Under the pieces are notes generated by a model. The model saw only the letters and a program-made list of their open reading frames with translations, did no database searches and was not told the origin of the DNA. DNA of 64,000 nucleotides from Orientallactaga sibirica. Its lineage: Eukaryota; Chordata; Mammalia; Rodentia; Dipodidae. The DNA lies in contig JAEOAD010000004.1 of NCBI GenBank assembly GCA_036365145.1, positions 49,506,001 through 49,570,000 of the forward strand, given 5' to 3'. The position numbers and the translations under genes are program-made. Positions within the stretch are counted from its first letter, which is position 1. The number at the start of each line of letters is the position of its first letter. Positions 34,501 to 44,617 of this stretch are shown piece after piece.

Positions 34501-36351
34501 TCCTGGCTCTGAACCTAGTAAGTTGTGTGATGGTAGCTGAGGGCAAGCTGAGACACAGCAAAATCCAGATACCAGCAGCACATAAACAGGTAGCCTCCGC
34601 TGTATCACTGAATATACCTGGGGTGATCACAGAGACTGGAAGCGGGCATGGACAAGGAGAAAGATGGAGGTGGGAGCAGTAAGGTAGCAAAATAGCTGCC
34701 CTCTGCTCCCTTCAGCCCAGGCGAGCTACTTCTAATAAAGGCAAGAAGATGAGGCCATGTTTGTAGACGTCTCAGGTCCTACCATTATGCAACTAGAATT
34801 CTAAAACAAAGACACCTTCTGTTTCTGCACCCAGCTTACCTGGATTTCTTAGAAAGTCTCTCAGATCTTTACCAGGCCAGTGGTGATGTCCATGGTACTC
34901 TCTCCAAGCGTATTTTCAGGAAATTCAATTCACTATGTGTATCAAGCTACTTTATTTCACAAAGCCTCAGGTGTCTTTATGTGAAAGGTCAAAAAAGATA
35001 ATATCTAGGCTTTTCCTCCACTTTGCATTCTGTGATTTCAGAAAAGAAACAGACAAGTGTTCACTAGGAGATGCTATTCAGGTGCACACAATATACCCAT
35101 AAGCCACCACTACATTTCATTCATCATTTCATCCATTCTCTGGATGGAAAACAGACATTTCATCATAGCTACAAGTCCTGGCCTGCACTCTAATTATCAG
35201 CTCGTATCTGCAGTGCCAGAAGAGAAGGCAAGGCAAGTGCAAATGTTTCTAAAACAACTGAAGCATTGTGAGCTCGGTTGACAACCCAGTTCTCAGTGTA
35301 CCAGTGCGTTACTTCTGATAATGTCTACAGTTTTCCATTCCTCGATTCATAATTTGATAGTTGAATATTATATTTTGTCTGCATTCCCTTGCTTTGCTGA
35401 ATAAACAACTGTTGTGACTTTTTAAAGAAGAACTGGATACTGTGAAGACGTAAAATGTTATGTTCCATTGTAGTAACTCATTTTTTTTTTTTTTTTGAGA
35501 TTGTTCTAAGATTCTGGAAGAACTCTGAAACATAACTGGGGAGGCAGTCACAGTTTTAGGCAACCTCTTCTGAGCCTCAGTGGATGGCTGAGTTCAATTC
35601 GTAAGTCAGCCCTTATACCTTTCTCACCTCAATTGGGATTTTGCTTGAAGATAACAAGAGGAACATGTTATGGCAAGAGATAAGGAAAGCCCTTGGCCCT
35701 CTCTATGGTTCTGTACTCAGAACAAACGGAGAGCACTGAAAGCATCCTCAAAGGGAAGTTTCTGATTTTCTCTTATAAATATTTAGCCAACATGGCTCTG
35801 TGTCTGAATGGTCCTAAAGTTTAGACAACAAACTCAATATGATAAATCCTGGACAGGAAGACTTCTGTTTGGAAGTATAAATGCATTCTGTTGGAAATAT
35901 ATTACTTATAATAAAAGCTGGAAAATATATATTTAAGATAAATCCCATAGGTGAGCTTGAAAGATATCTCTTTTAATGTTTCTAAGCACAGGATTTTCCA
36001 GGCTTTCTTATTGGAAAAATATTTAAGTCATTTCACTTTTTTAAATCAAGTAGGAACCAGCACCTTTCCATTATGAACTAGATAATAATGCTACTTGTTA
36101 TTTTCTCACCAGTAAGAACTTGTTCTCTTCCATCTGAAACAATTCTGTTAAATACATTTATGCATGTTTTTATATTAGATGCAACTTTGCTTTATGGCTC
36201 TAAAATTAGCATTCTAACAAGTTCAAGCATCAAAACACCGACATTGCTAAAATAACTGCTATAATATTAATAATTGTTAACAATTCCATGTGTCCTCATT
36301 GGAGCTGTGAATAGTGGAATCTCAATTATTTTGTGATATTTTATCTGGCTT
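31571..36351. other. Long stretch without recent SINEs
   Basis: No B1, Dip, ID or B4 copy was found in about 4.8 kb. A MIR or L2 remnant may lie at 31820-31910 (TTATGGAGCACTTACATTAG). T runs at 34199-34211 and 35481-35497 have no nameable element. No open frame exceeds about 85 codons and no exon was recognised. Confidence 0.45.
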
Positions 36352-36480
36352 TATTATTTTTCTTTGAGGTAGTATCTTGCTGTAGCTGAGCCTGACCTGG
36401 AATTCATTCTGTTGTCTCTGGGTGGCCTCGAACTCATGGTGATCCTCCTACCTCATCCTGCTGAGAGCTGGGATTAAAGG
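36352..36480 (-). mobile_element. B1 SINE, truncated
   Basis: Minus-strand B1 from TTGAGGTAGTATCTTGC to GAGCTGGGATTAAAGG. The last 20 or so bases (the 5' GCCGGGCGTGG end) are missing exactly where the L1-derived inverted-repeat arm starts at 36481. Confidence 0.88.
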
Positions 36481-36568
36481 TTTATAGATTTGGTACAATC
36501 CTTAACAAAATACTATAGATATTCTTCACAGAATTAGGAAATGAACAATCCTAAGTCCATATGGAAGC
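36481..36568 (+). repeat. Left arm of 88-bp L1-derived inverted repeat
   Basis: Matches the reverse complement of 37179-37266 at 83 of 88 positions. It corresponds to an L1 ORF2 segment (TTCTTCACAGAATTAGGAAA, then TCCATATGGAAGC) and is an isolated fragment: no L1 flanks it on either side. Confidence 0.95.
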
Positions 36569-36889
36569 TAGCTTTACTTTTTGATTTTAGCTTTGTTGCT
36601 AATCACATCCAATGACAGACAGACACAGTGACACAGTGACTATAGACAGTGGAGAGACATTGCTTTTAGGCTCTAGCTCATGCTAGGAGAGATCTAGCAA
36701 TAGGCTTCCTGCATGGTGCTTGGCAGAAGGATAACTGCTCCACAGACCAGCGGCATGAGATTCTTTGTACACTTGTAAATGGATGAGGTTTCATTTCAAA
36801 GAATCTCATGAAAGAGAAAATGTTTGGAAGAATGTATTCATCTACAAGAGTTCGTGGAGTGCACCCCTACCATGGTAGCAATGGGAAAA
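36569..36889. other. Unassigned spacer with a perfect hairpin
   Basis: Lies between the two inverted-repeat arms. CATGAGATTCTTTG (36754-36767) and CAAAGAATCTCATG (36797-36810) can pair over 14 bp with a 29-base loop. ACACAGTGACACAGTGAC at 36624-36642 is a short tandem repeat. Confidence 0.8.
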
Positions 36890-38021
36890 GAGCTATGGTA
36901 TATTGTACATATGGATGTCCAATTTGTCTGGCACTACTTGTTAAAAATGCCACGGTTTCATTAGTGTACATCTCTGGTATGTTTGTTGAAATCAGTTGAC
37001 TATAGATAGAGTTGTATTTCTGTATTTCTGTTATTTTCTATTAGCTCAAATTTACATTATTATACCAGTACTGTACTATTCTTTACTATGGCTCTGCTAT
37101 GCTTTAAAATAAGGCATTGTGATGTCTTCAGCTTTGTACTTTTGTTCTGCATTGTTTTGACTTTTGGAGGTCTTTTGTGCTTCCATATGGATTTAGGATT
37201 GTTCATTTCCTAATTCTGTGAAGAATGTCTATAGTATTTTGCTAGGGATTATACCAAATCTATAAACCAGTTTGTGTCATGGGTACATTTTAACCATATT
37301 TATTCTCCCAATTTACCAATGTGAAAAGTCATTTTATTTTATTTTTTGCATCATCATTAATTTTTTTTTCATTAGTGTTTATAATTTTCATTGCAGAGTT
37401 CTTTCACTCCTTTGGTTAAATTTATCCCTAGACATTTTACAAACTTTCTTCTTTATAGTTACATGATTGAGATTGCTTTCATAATTTCTTTCCCATCAAA
37501 CTGGCTATTGGCATATAAAAATGCCACTGATTTTGTGTGTTTTGTAGCCTGCAATTTCACAGAATACATTAATCAGTTTTAATAGTCTTTTGCCAGAGTT
37601 TAGGTTTTTCTATATGTAAAGTCATACCATATGATAGCAGGAAAACTTGACCTCTTCCTTTCCTATTTGTATCCCTTTTATTATTATTTTTTTCTTTAGC
37701 GTAATTAGCATGGGCAGTGAGAGCAGACACTCTCATCTTGTTTCAGGTCTTAGAGCGATATGTTCAGATTTCCCCCATTCAGTATGACTGTGTCTGTGGG
37801 TTTGTCATATACCTCCTACTGTTGAGATATGACCTTTCTACAGGTATTTTGTTCAATATTTTTATCATGGAGACATATTGAATTTTGTCAAATGCTTAGA
37901 TCTCCTTGAGTGATCACATGATTTTTATCCTTCATTGCATTGATTTGATGTATTTACATTTATTCATATGTGTATGCTGGGTCATGTTTGCGTTCCTGGG
38001 ATAAATCCTCACAGCAAAGGA
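36890..38021 (-). mobile_element. L1 ORF2 segment, inverted 5' part
   Basis: Reverse-strand L1: TGTCCAATTTGTCTGGCACT, TACCAGTACTGTACTATTC, TTTGGAGGTCTTTTGTGCTT, TTATCCCTAGACATTTTAC, GGCAGTGAGAGCAGACACTC and TTCCTGGGATAAATCC. This is the reverse transcriptase half of ORF2, without an intact frame. At about 38021 the orientation flips and L1 sequence from further 3' continues on the plus strand, so both parts are probably one insertion. Confidence 0.85.
37179..37266 (-). repeat. Right arm of 88-bp inverted repeat
   Basis: Partner of 36481-36568, lying inside the inverted L1 segment. Five substitutions and no indels separate the arms. Confidence 0.95.
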
Positions 38022-38197
38022 ATCAACCAAGAGGGCAGAGAGACAGCTACAGGATTAAAGAACATATTTGCCAACTATCATCTCACAAAATATTAATTGT
38101 CAGAGTATATAAATAACTCAAAAACAATTAAAATAATCCAATTAATAAGGGCAGATGAATGATCTGAGTAGATATTTCACAAAAGAAGAAACACATG

Positions 38198-38278
38198 GGC
38201 TGGAGAGATGGCTTAGCAGTTAAGGCGTATGCCTATGAACCTAAGGACCCCAGTTCGATTTTCCAGGTCCCACTTAAG
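38198..38278 (+). mobile_element. Dip SINE, 5' head only
   Basis: GGGCTGGAGAGATGGCTTAG, GGACCCCAGTTCGATTTTCC and CAGGTCCCACTTAA, then L1 sequence resumes. Only the tRNA-like third remains, with good A and B boxes. Because the tail is missing this is a deletion product rather than a simple insertion. Confidence 0.9.
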
Positions 38279-38375
38279 TATCTTTTGCCATCAGAGAAAG
38301 AGAAATCAAAACTACAGCAGGACAAAATCTAACTTCAGTTAGAATGACTATCATTCAGACAAAAAATAATACCAA

Positions 38376-38524
38376 AGCCGGGCGTGGTGGCGCACGCCTT
38401 TAATCCCAGCACTGGGGAGGCAAAGGTAGGAGGATCACCATGAGTTCAAGGCCACCCTGAGACTCCATAGTGAATTCCACATCAGCCTGGACTAGAGCAA
38501 GACCCTACCTTGAAATACCAAAAA
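38376..38524 (+). mobile_element. B1 SINE
   Basis: AGCCGGGCGTGGTGGCGCAC start with intact CpGs, GAGACTCCATAGTGAATTCC, AAGACCCTACCTTGAAATAC; only a very short A tail. Confidence 0.95.
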
Positions 38525-38552
38525 GGAACTATTTTTTGCATGTATATATGTA

Positions 38553-38943
38553 GGGTGTGTGTGTGTGTGTGTGTGTGTGGTGTTTACAGGTATATATATC
38601 CTTGCAGGGCCCCATGCACTCCCCTGTGGTAGGGTAGGTGCTCCCCTCCACCTATGGTGGTTGGGGCCAAATGTCAGGTGTCAGATGTCCAGCTTCATTG
38701 TTTCGATAGAACCTCTTTATCAATACTGGAGCTTGCAATTTAAATTTATCTATTTATTTTATTATAAACCCAGGGGATTCCCTAGTCTCTTCTTCTCTAT
38801 ATGGGACTGGGTTATAGACACATGTGGCTAAACCAAGTATTTTAGGTGGAATCTGAAGATTAAAAACTCAGTTGTTTTCAAGCTCCTCAGGCCTCATGTT
38901 TGTGCAGGAACACACTTAAGTGCTGAGCTATCTTTCCAGTCAG
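38553..38943 (-). mobile_element. B4-like SINE, degraded
   Basis: A (GT)n tail at 38556-38579 is followed by diverged sequence with ATACTGGAGCTTGCAATT, and by a head reading TTAAGTGCTGAGCTATCTTT CCAGTC. A run of about 31 A follows at 38945-38972. Confidence 0.6.
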
Positions 38944-39077
38944 GGGAAAAAAAAAAAAAAAAAAAAAAAAAAACCTCTTAAATAGCATTGGTAGAAATGC
39001 AAATTAGTATAGCCATTATGAAGAGCAATATGGTGATTCATCAAAAAAATATTTAGTGATCCAGTAATCCAAGTTCT

Positions 39078-39402
39078 TTTTTTGTGTGTGTGTGTGTGTA
39101 TGTGATGTGTAATGTATGCATGTGTGTGACAATGCATGTGCTTGCAGAGGTCAGAGCAGAACTTCAGGTGCTCATTGCTATCACTCAATTGAGTATGAGA
39201 TGGGGTACCTCCCTCAACCTGAAGTGGCCATTGCCCAGTGAGCCTGAGTGATTGTCTGGTCTCTGCTCTTCTCAGACTAGGGTAAAAGTGCGTGTGGGCA
39301 TGCCCAGCTAAGGTGGGCTCTGAGGAGAAGAATTAGCAGTCTCCAGTCAAGGGGCCATCATGCTTAAGTGGCTCTTAGCCACTGAACCATCTCTCTAGCC
39401 CT
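39078..39402 (-). mobile_element. B4-like SINE
   Basis: (TG)n start, GCATGTGCTTGCAGAGGTCA GAGCAGAAC, GGGCATGCCCAGCTAAGG, and a head reading TTAGCCACTGAACCATCTCT CTAGCCC. L1 sequence continues on both sides. Confidence 0.65.
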
Positions 39403-39965
39403 TATCCCACTTTTTGATTTTTATCTAAAAGATAAGATCAGCATACCAAAGAGATTCCTGCATTGGCATGTTTACTGTGCCAGTGTACAGAACAGTCAAA
39501 ATGTGAAACCAAAGTAGATGTCCATCAGCTGATGAACAAAAACTGTGTCTATGTACACAAACTATATTATATACAAATACACACACACATACAACATCTA
39601 TCCATAAATATCATTTAACACGCAGAAGAGTGAAATCCTGACTTTTGTGGTAAAAACAGATGCAACGCTTGGGTAGTTCCTTAAACAAAATAAGCCAAAA
39701 ACAGAAAGGCATATATTGTTTGTTGTTCTCTGTATGTGGAAGATAAAATGTAGTTACTCTGGATATCAAGTTGTCATTAGCAGAAACTGGGAACTGGACT
39801 TGGGAGAGAATGAATTTAGGGAGGTTGGATGATGGCTACCTAAGCACAGGGGGAAGAATTTTTGATGTGCCACAGCAAAGTGGAATGGCATTAGCTAATA
39901 AAAATTTGTGGTTTATGATGATACAGAGGAGAAGGCCTTGAAGGTTGTAAACATGAAGAATTAAG

Positions 39966-40073
39966 GACATTAGGCTTTGTGATACATATTTGTGATCCCA
40001 TCCCTCAGAAAGCTGAGGAAGACCAACATTTCTATGCCTGATCTACAAAGAGAGATCCTGTCTCAAAAATATG
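39966..40073 (+). mobile_element. B1-like SINE, very diverged
   Basis: TTTGTGATCCCATCCCTCAG AAAGCTGAGGAAG and AGAGATCCTGTCTCAAAAA: left and right 7SL-like landmarks with about half the expected spacing conserved. Confidence 0.5.
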
Positions 40074-40197
40074 ATACAGATATGCACAATTAATATTTGC
40101 TGAAAAATTTTAAAAATGAGAAAAATAACAAAATATACAAAACATGTGAATCATTACTAAACAGTGAAGATCATGCTTTGAATTTCTCATTCTTTTA

Positions 40198-40400
40198 AAA
40201 AAATATGTTTATTTATTTAAAAAGAGAGAGAGAGAGAGAGAGAGGGAGAAAATGGGCACACCAGGGCCTCTAGCCACTACAAACAAACTGCAGACATGTG
40301 TGCCACCTTGTGCAACTGGCTTATGTGGTGCCAGAGAATAAAACCTGAATCCTCGTGTTTTGTAGGCAAGTACTTTAACCACTAAGCAATCTCTCCAGGT
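40198..40400 (-). mobile_element. Dip SINE
   Basis: (AG)n tract at 40222-40244, ACACCAGGGCCTCTAGCCAC, TGTGCCACCTTGTGCAACTG, TAAAACCTGAATCC (decayed B box) and CTAAGCAATCTCTCCAGG. Confidence 0.9.
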
Positions 40401-41139
40401 TAAATTTCTAATTTTTAATTTATTCCCTGAAGCTTCAAGAATGACATACTGTACAATAGTTTTGTATTTTCTTTAAAACTAAGAATTTCACAAATGGTAC
40501 ATGCACAGAACATATATGAATTATTTTCCTTTATTCTGAAAAAATCCTTTTACCTAATTTGCTCCATATCAATAACTATGGTTTTAGGTCTTGTGTGGTA
40601 AAATGATGCAGGGTATTTTACCCCATTATAGAATTAGTTCATTTATGCATTTCATATTTGCTTATGGAATTAACCAATGTTTTGGGTGCTAGAAATACAA
40701 TAGGAACATACAAAAGCATCCAACTTCTTATAGAGCTGTATTTGAAAAGGGGTTAGATGACGATCATGACCAAAACAGCAATTCCCATGAGAAACTACTC
40801 ACAAACATCTTAGAAGAAAACTAAGGCAGGTTTGGGGTTGTGTTTTCCTCTTTGTTTTCCTGAGTGATTTCCAAGTGATGGAGGGTCAGTTCAGATCAGC
40901 TGGCCAGGGATGGCTTCCCTTACAGAATGGAACCAGAGCAGAGGTTTGATTGGAGATTTCAAGAAGGACAAATTTTAATGTAACCAAAAAAAGATTTATG
41001 TCCTCTCAGACCGTTTTTTATTGAGCACTAACCCCCAAAAGGCAACCAGATAATGAAATTAATTGGTTTAAAGAACATGAAAAAGCAGGTGCTTTGTGGT
41101 CTAAATCATTCCTTTATTTATATTTATTTTTAACACATG
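40401..41139. other. Unassigned DNA with L2/MIR-like remnant
   Basis: 40625-40745 (GGTGCTAGAAATACAATAGG AACATACAAAAG) resembles an L2 3' region. No gene seen. Confidence 0.4.
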
Positions 41140-41364
41140 GTTTTTAAAAACATTTTATTTATTGATTTGAGAAAGACACACATATAGAGATGGAGAGAGG
41201 GAGAGAAGGAGAGAATGGTTGCAACAGGGCCTCTAGTCACTGTAAATAAACTCCAGATGCATGTGCTACCTTGTGCATCTGGCTTATGTGAGTCCTGGGG
41301 AACTGAACCTGGGTCCCTAGGCTTCATAGGCAAGCACCTTAAGTGCTAAGCTCCTCTTCAGCCC
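41140..41364 (-). mobile_element. Dip SINE
   Basis: AAAACATTTTATTTATTGAT tail, purine tract, AGGGCCTCTAGTCACTGTAA, TACCTTGTGCATCTGGCTTA, AACTGAACCTGGGTCCCTAG and a changed head CTAAGCTCCTCTTCAGCCC. A 32-33 base T run follows directly at 41366-41398, as if a second minus-strand retroposon tail were joined to the head. Confidence 0.9.
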
Positions 41365-41365
41365 T

Positions 41366-41398
<33 letters not shown>

Positions 41399-41400
<2 letters not shown>

Positions 41401-42219
41401 TGTTTGGTTGGTTATATTTAGTTTGCTGGCAGCAAAGGGGATGAACACAAGGCCTCTTACACTCTCTATGCTATCTGTTTTCATGCTCTTCAAATACAAA
41501 CAGTGAAAGGTTTAGGTTCATTAGCTTTCAGGGCAAAATAAAATCCCTGGGTGGATCTGCTGGGGGTGAAAACTGTTTATCCACATCACCTTTTCTATTT
41601 TCAGAATTTCAGCAGCAAGTGATTAACCCAGGGAGCAGGTGTAACTAGACTGTGTTGAACTGTGTCTGCAGGTCTGCGGTGGGAGTAAGGAGCAGTCGCA
41701 CTGCACCAGGGAGGTCAGCCCACTGTGGCGCTCCCAGCAATCAGCCAACCAGCTGAGAGACACCCAGCGACCTGAAACTTAAAAGAACATAATTCTGCTA
41801 TTTTATGGAAAAAGGCTTCTCAAGAGAAAGAGTAAAACTGGAGGAACAAATATGTGGAGGGAATCTGAACTGGAGACACCAGGGAGTTATGCTGAGAAGG
41901 GACCTGGTTATACCTGTATGAGGATGAAGGGACACATCAAAGAAGGAAATGTAACTTTGATAGTGATGAGGGCAGAGACGGCATCAAAAGCCAAGAACTC
42001 AATACCATTACTATGGAGAGAGGGTAGATGGAAAAGAGGAGGCCCAGCACCAAGCCCTACAATGTGACAACATTCGTGAATCGGACAGAGAGCAAGCAAA
42101 GAATACCAGTGTCAATTACATTATAGGGAAACCAGAAACATAAGGTCAGGAAAGACAAAAAAAAGATAAAGTTTTGAAGAGAAAAGAATGTCCAACTATG
42201 TTATGAACACTGCTGCAAA
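41399..42219. other. Unassigned DNA
   Basis: The region after the T run (GCTTGTTTGGTTGGTTATAT) matches no known element. 41630-41770 is relatively GC-rich with a few CpGs but shows no exon or promoter signal. No gene recognised. Confidence 0.4.
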
Positions 42220-42232
42220 AATGAGAATGCAG

Positions 42233-42469
42233 GGCTGGAGAGATGGCTTAGTGGTTAAGCGCTTGCCTATGAAGCCTAAGGACCCTGGTTCTAGGCTCGA
42301 TTCCCCAGGACCCACGTAAGCCAGATGCACAAGGGGGCGCATCCATCTGGAATTCGTTTGCAGTGGCTGGAGGCCTTGGTGTGCCCTTTCTCTCTCTCTC
42401 TCTCTCTCTCCCTCTTTCTCTCTCTGACTGTTGCTAATAAATAAATAAAAATAAATAAAAATTTTTAAA
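42233..42469 (+). mobile_element. Dip SINE, youngest-looking copy, with target duplication
   Basis: GGCTGGAGAGATGGCTTAGT, CAGGACCCACGTAAGCCAGA, CACAAGGGGGCGCATCC, AGTGGCTGGAGGCCTTGG, (TC)n and an AAATAAATAAAAATA tail. AAATGAGAATGCAG flanks both sides (42219-42232 and 42470-42483). Inside the B box, 7 bases are inserted: GGTTC-TAGGCTC-GATTCC. Confidence 0.97.
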
Positions 42470-42483
42470 AAATGAGAATGCAG

Positions 42484-43022
42484 AGTAGGAATGGACTACT
42501 ACTACAATCTAAAGCGTATTACACCTTTATTTTCTGCCAGGCATTGTTTTATAGGTTTACATTTATTCCTAACAAAACACATACTTTAGTAGGCATTGTT
42601 ATTACTAAAATCTTACATGTGTGGAAATTGTAGAACAGGATATAAAAGAGAATGCTAATGACCTGTCCTCATTCAGAACAACTATTTATGTAGGAAGACT
42701 GAGAAAGTTTATTGCCCTAAACGGAGAGCTGTGTTCAGTAGACCAGTGTTGAATCTGGACTGGATGCAGCATTGTGAAGGCAAAGCAGGAAGTAAGAAAG
42801 TAGAGATGCAGGGTGGACACACACTAAGTTAGTTATTATGCTTGGAATGTAGAATGTTTAGGTTATTTTAATGATGCTGTTCAATGTAAAAAGAACATTT
42901 CTATGGGCTATATCTGGTCCAAGGACACTAATATGTGATTTCTAGTTTGTATAAGGTCATCTTAGCTACTGAGTTAATTATTTGGGATAAGAAAACTGAC
43001 AGTATAACAAATAAAAGACTTT
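42484..43022. other. Unassigned DNA with MIR remnant
   Basis: 42530-42660 shows MIR/L2-type order: CCAGGCATTGTTTTATAGGT TTACATTTATTCC, then AGTAGGCATTGTTATTACTA. No gene seen. Confidence 0.5.
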
Positions 43023-43212
43023 GGGCTTGCCTGCGAAGCCTAAGGATGTATGTTTGACTCTCCAGATCCCACATTAGCCAGATGCATAAAAGTGAGGCAA
43101 GCGCAAGGTCATACATGCCCAGTAGATGGTGCAAGCATATGGAGTTCAATGGCAGTGGCTAAGGTCCTGACATGCCAATTCTGTCTCTCTCTCACTCTAA
43201 AATAAAATATAA
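43023..43212 (+). mobile_element. Dip SINE, variant with inserted middle, head truncated
   Basis: Starts inside the head (GGCTTGCCTGCGAAGCCTAA), TTTGACTCTCCAGATCCCAC, then the insert AAAAGTGAGGCAAGCGCAAG GTCATACATGCCC, followed by ATATGGAGTTCAATGGCAGT GGC and TCTCTCTCACTCTAAAATAA. Confidence 0.87.
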
Positions 43213-44442
43213 GATTTTGACATAATTTATTAGAATTTTAGACAGCAACTGATAATTTAAAAATAAAAGCCACTGCAGAACAAAACATTTATATTTCAAG
43301 ACCTTCAAACATAGGTAAGAACAAGACAGGTATCCTGCCATCATTAGTAGGAAAACAGCTGCCTGCTAACCTGTGTATTGCAATCAAAAACCCGTGCATG
43401 GGGTGGCCCTGAGGACAGCTGCAAGGTATGCAGTTACTAGATCTCTCTCACCCTGTTGCCTTTTGGAAACAACATTTGAGGTGACAGCCTTGGCAACGTA
43501 CACAGAACGGAAAGGAAGCGAGGTCAGCTTTTTCTAAGGGGGGGGAGAATCTTTTATAGTCAGGTAAATATTTTATCACTACTTGGCCCGTCTCAAAGCA
43601 GACTGTTCAGATCAAAAAAAGAGATGATATTTGGAACACCAGTTTATACAAAACTATTGCCTAATGCAGTGCAGACAAATAATATTTTAATCCATCATTT
43701 AATTATAAAATGAGCTTTCTACCCCCTTTTGGTGTCTCAGATAACCTCAAACAAAAGTCTCTTTCATCTAATTTCAAACATTACACCATTTCTCCTGAAG
43801 AAATCTTTCAGGCTGGACATCAAGGGATTGTAAAATGGAGGTGCCAGTCACATGCAGTGGCTAGCTAATTGTTCAATGATTTGGATGTCAATTAAATTAT
43901 TTCTTTTTTTTCTGTAGAATGATATATCATTTACACATAGATTGGCCAAAGAAAGGTTATATATTCCTAAAAAATTCCCCAAAATGAATATTGGAGATTT
44001 TAATGCACTGGTGCTATAAGATGACTTTATATGCATGCATGTAAGTTAGAGAGAAACTGATGTAACATCATCTCTCTATGCAAGTCTTTAGTGATCACTT
44101 AATATAGAGTTCCTGGATAACAGGATATGAAAAAATAGTGGATTTCAATTGTTTTTCAAATATACTATAAATAAATAATGTAAAGCTACCCAAATGAATC
44201 TTTGCTTAATGTGTTTGTATTTTGAATGATTTTATGTTTATTATTTGATACTTGAAATATTTGTAATAAGAACATAAACTCTATAATAACATATAAGTTT
44301 ATTTGTATTAGGCTATAAGAAATTCAATTTGCAAAATAACATTGATTAGGCCTGATAGTATATACAGTGACCTATTGTAGTTCACAATACCTAATTCTCT
44401 GTATCTTAATAGTACATCATAGCTATTTTTAAAGTTTTTTAA
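43213..44442. other. Unassigned DNA
   Basis: Contains a run of nine G at 43539-43547. No gene or repeat recognised. Confidence 0.4.
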
Positions 44443-44617
44443 AACATTTTATTTACTGTAGGGGGCACAGATAAAGAGACAAAATGGGCGCTGCACCAGG
44501 GCCTCTTACCACTGCAAACTAATCCCAGATGCACACACCTCCTTGTGCATCAGGCTTTACCTGGGTCCTTAGGCTTTGCAGGCAAGTGCCTTATTCACTA
44601 AGACATCTCTACAGCCC
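44443..44617 (-). mobile_element. Dip SINE, diverged
   Basis: AAACATTTTATTTACTGTAG, CACCAGGGCCTCTTACCACT, CTCCTTGTGCATCAGGCTTT, a deletion of the B-box AATTGAACC part, and TAAGACATCTCTACAGCCC. Confidence 0.85.

Larger units (their letters stand above)
38022..39960 (+). mobile_element. L1 3' part, plus strand, with nested SINEs
   Basis: Continues the inverted element: TTTGCCAACTATCATCTCAC, ATAACTCAAAAACAATTAAA, GAATGACTATCATTCAGACA, AGTATAGCCATTATGAAGAG, TGATCCAGTAATCC, TAGATGTCCATCAGCTGATG and a 3'UTR with ATGATGGCTACCTAAGCACA. It is interrupted by a Dip head (38198), a B1 (38376) and two B4-like elements (38553, 39078). The 3' end is approximate. Confidence 0.75.
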
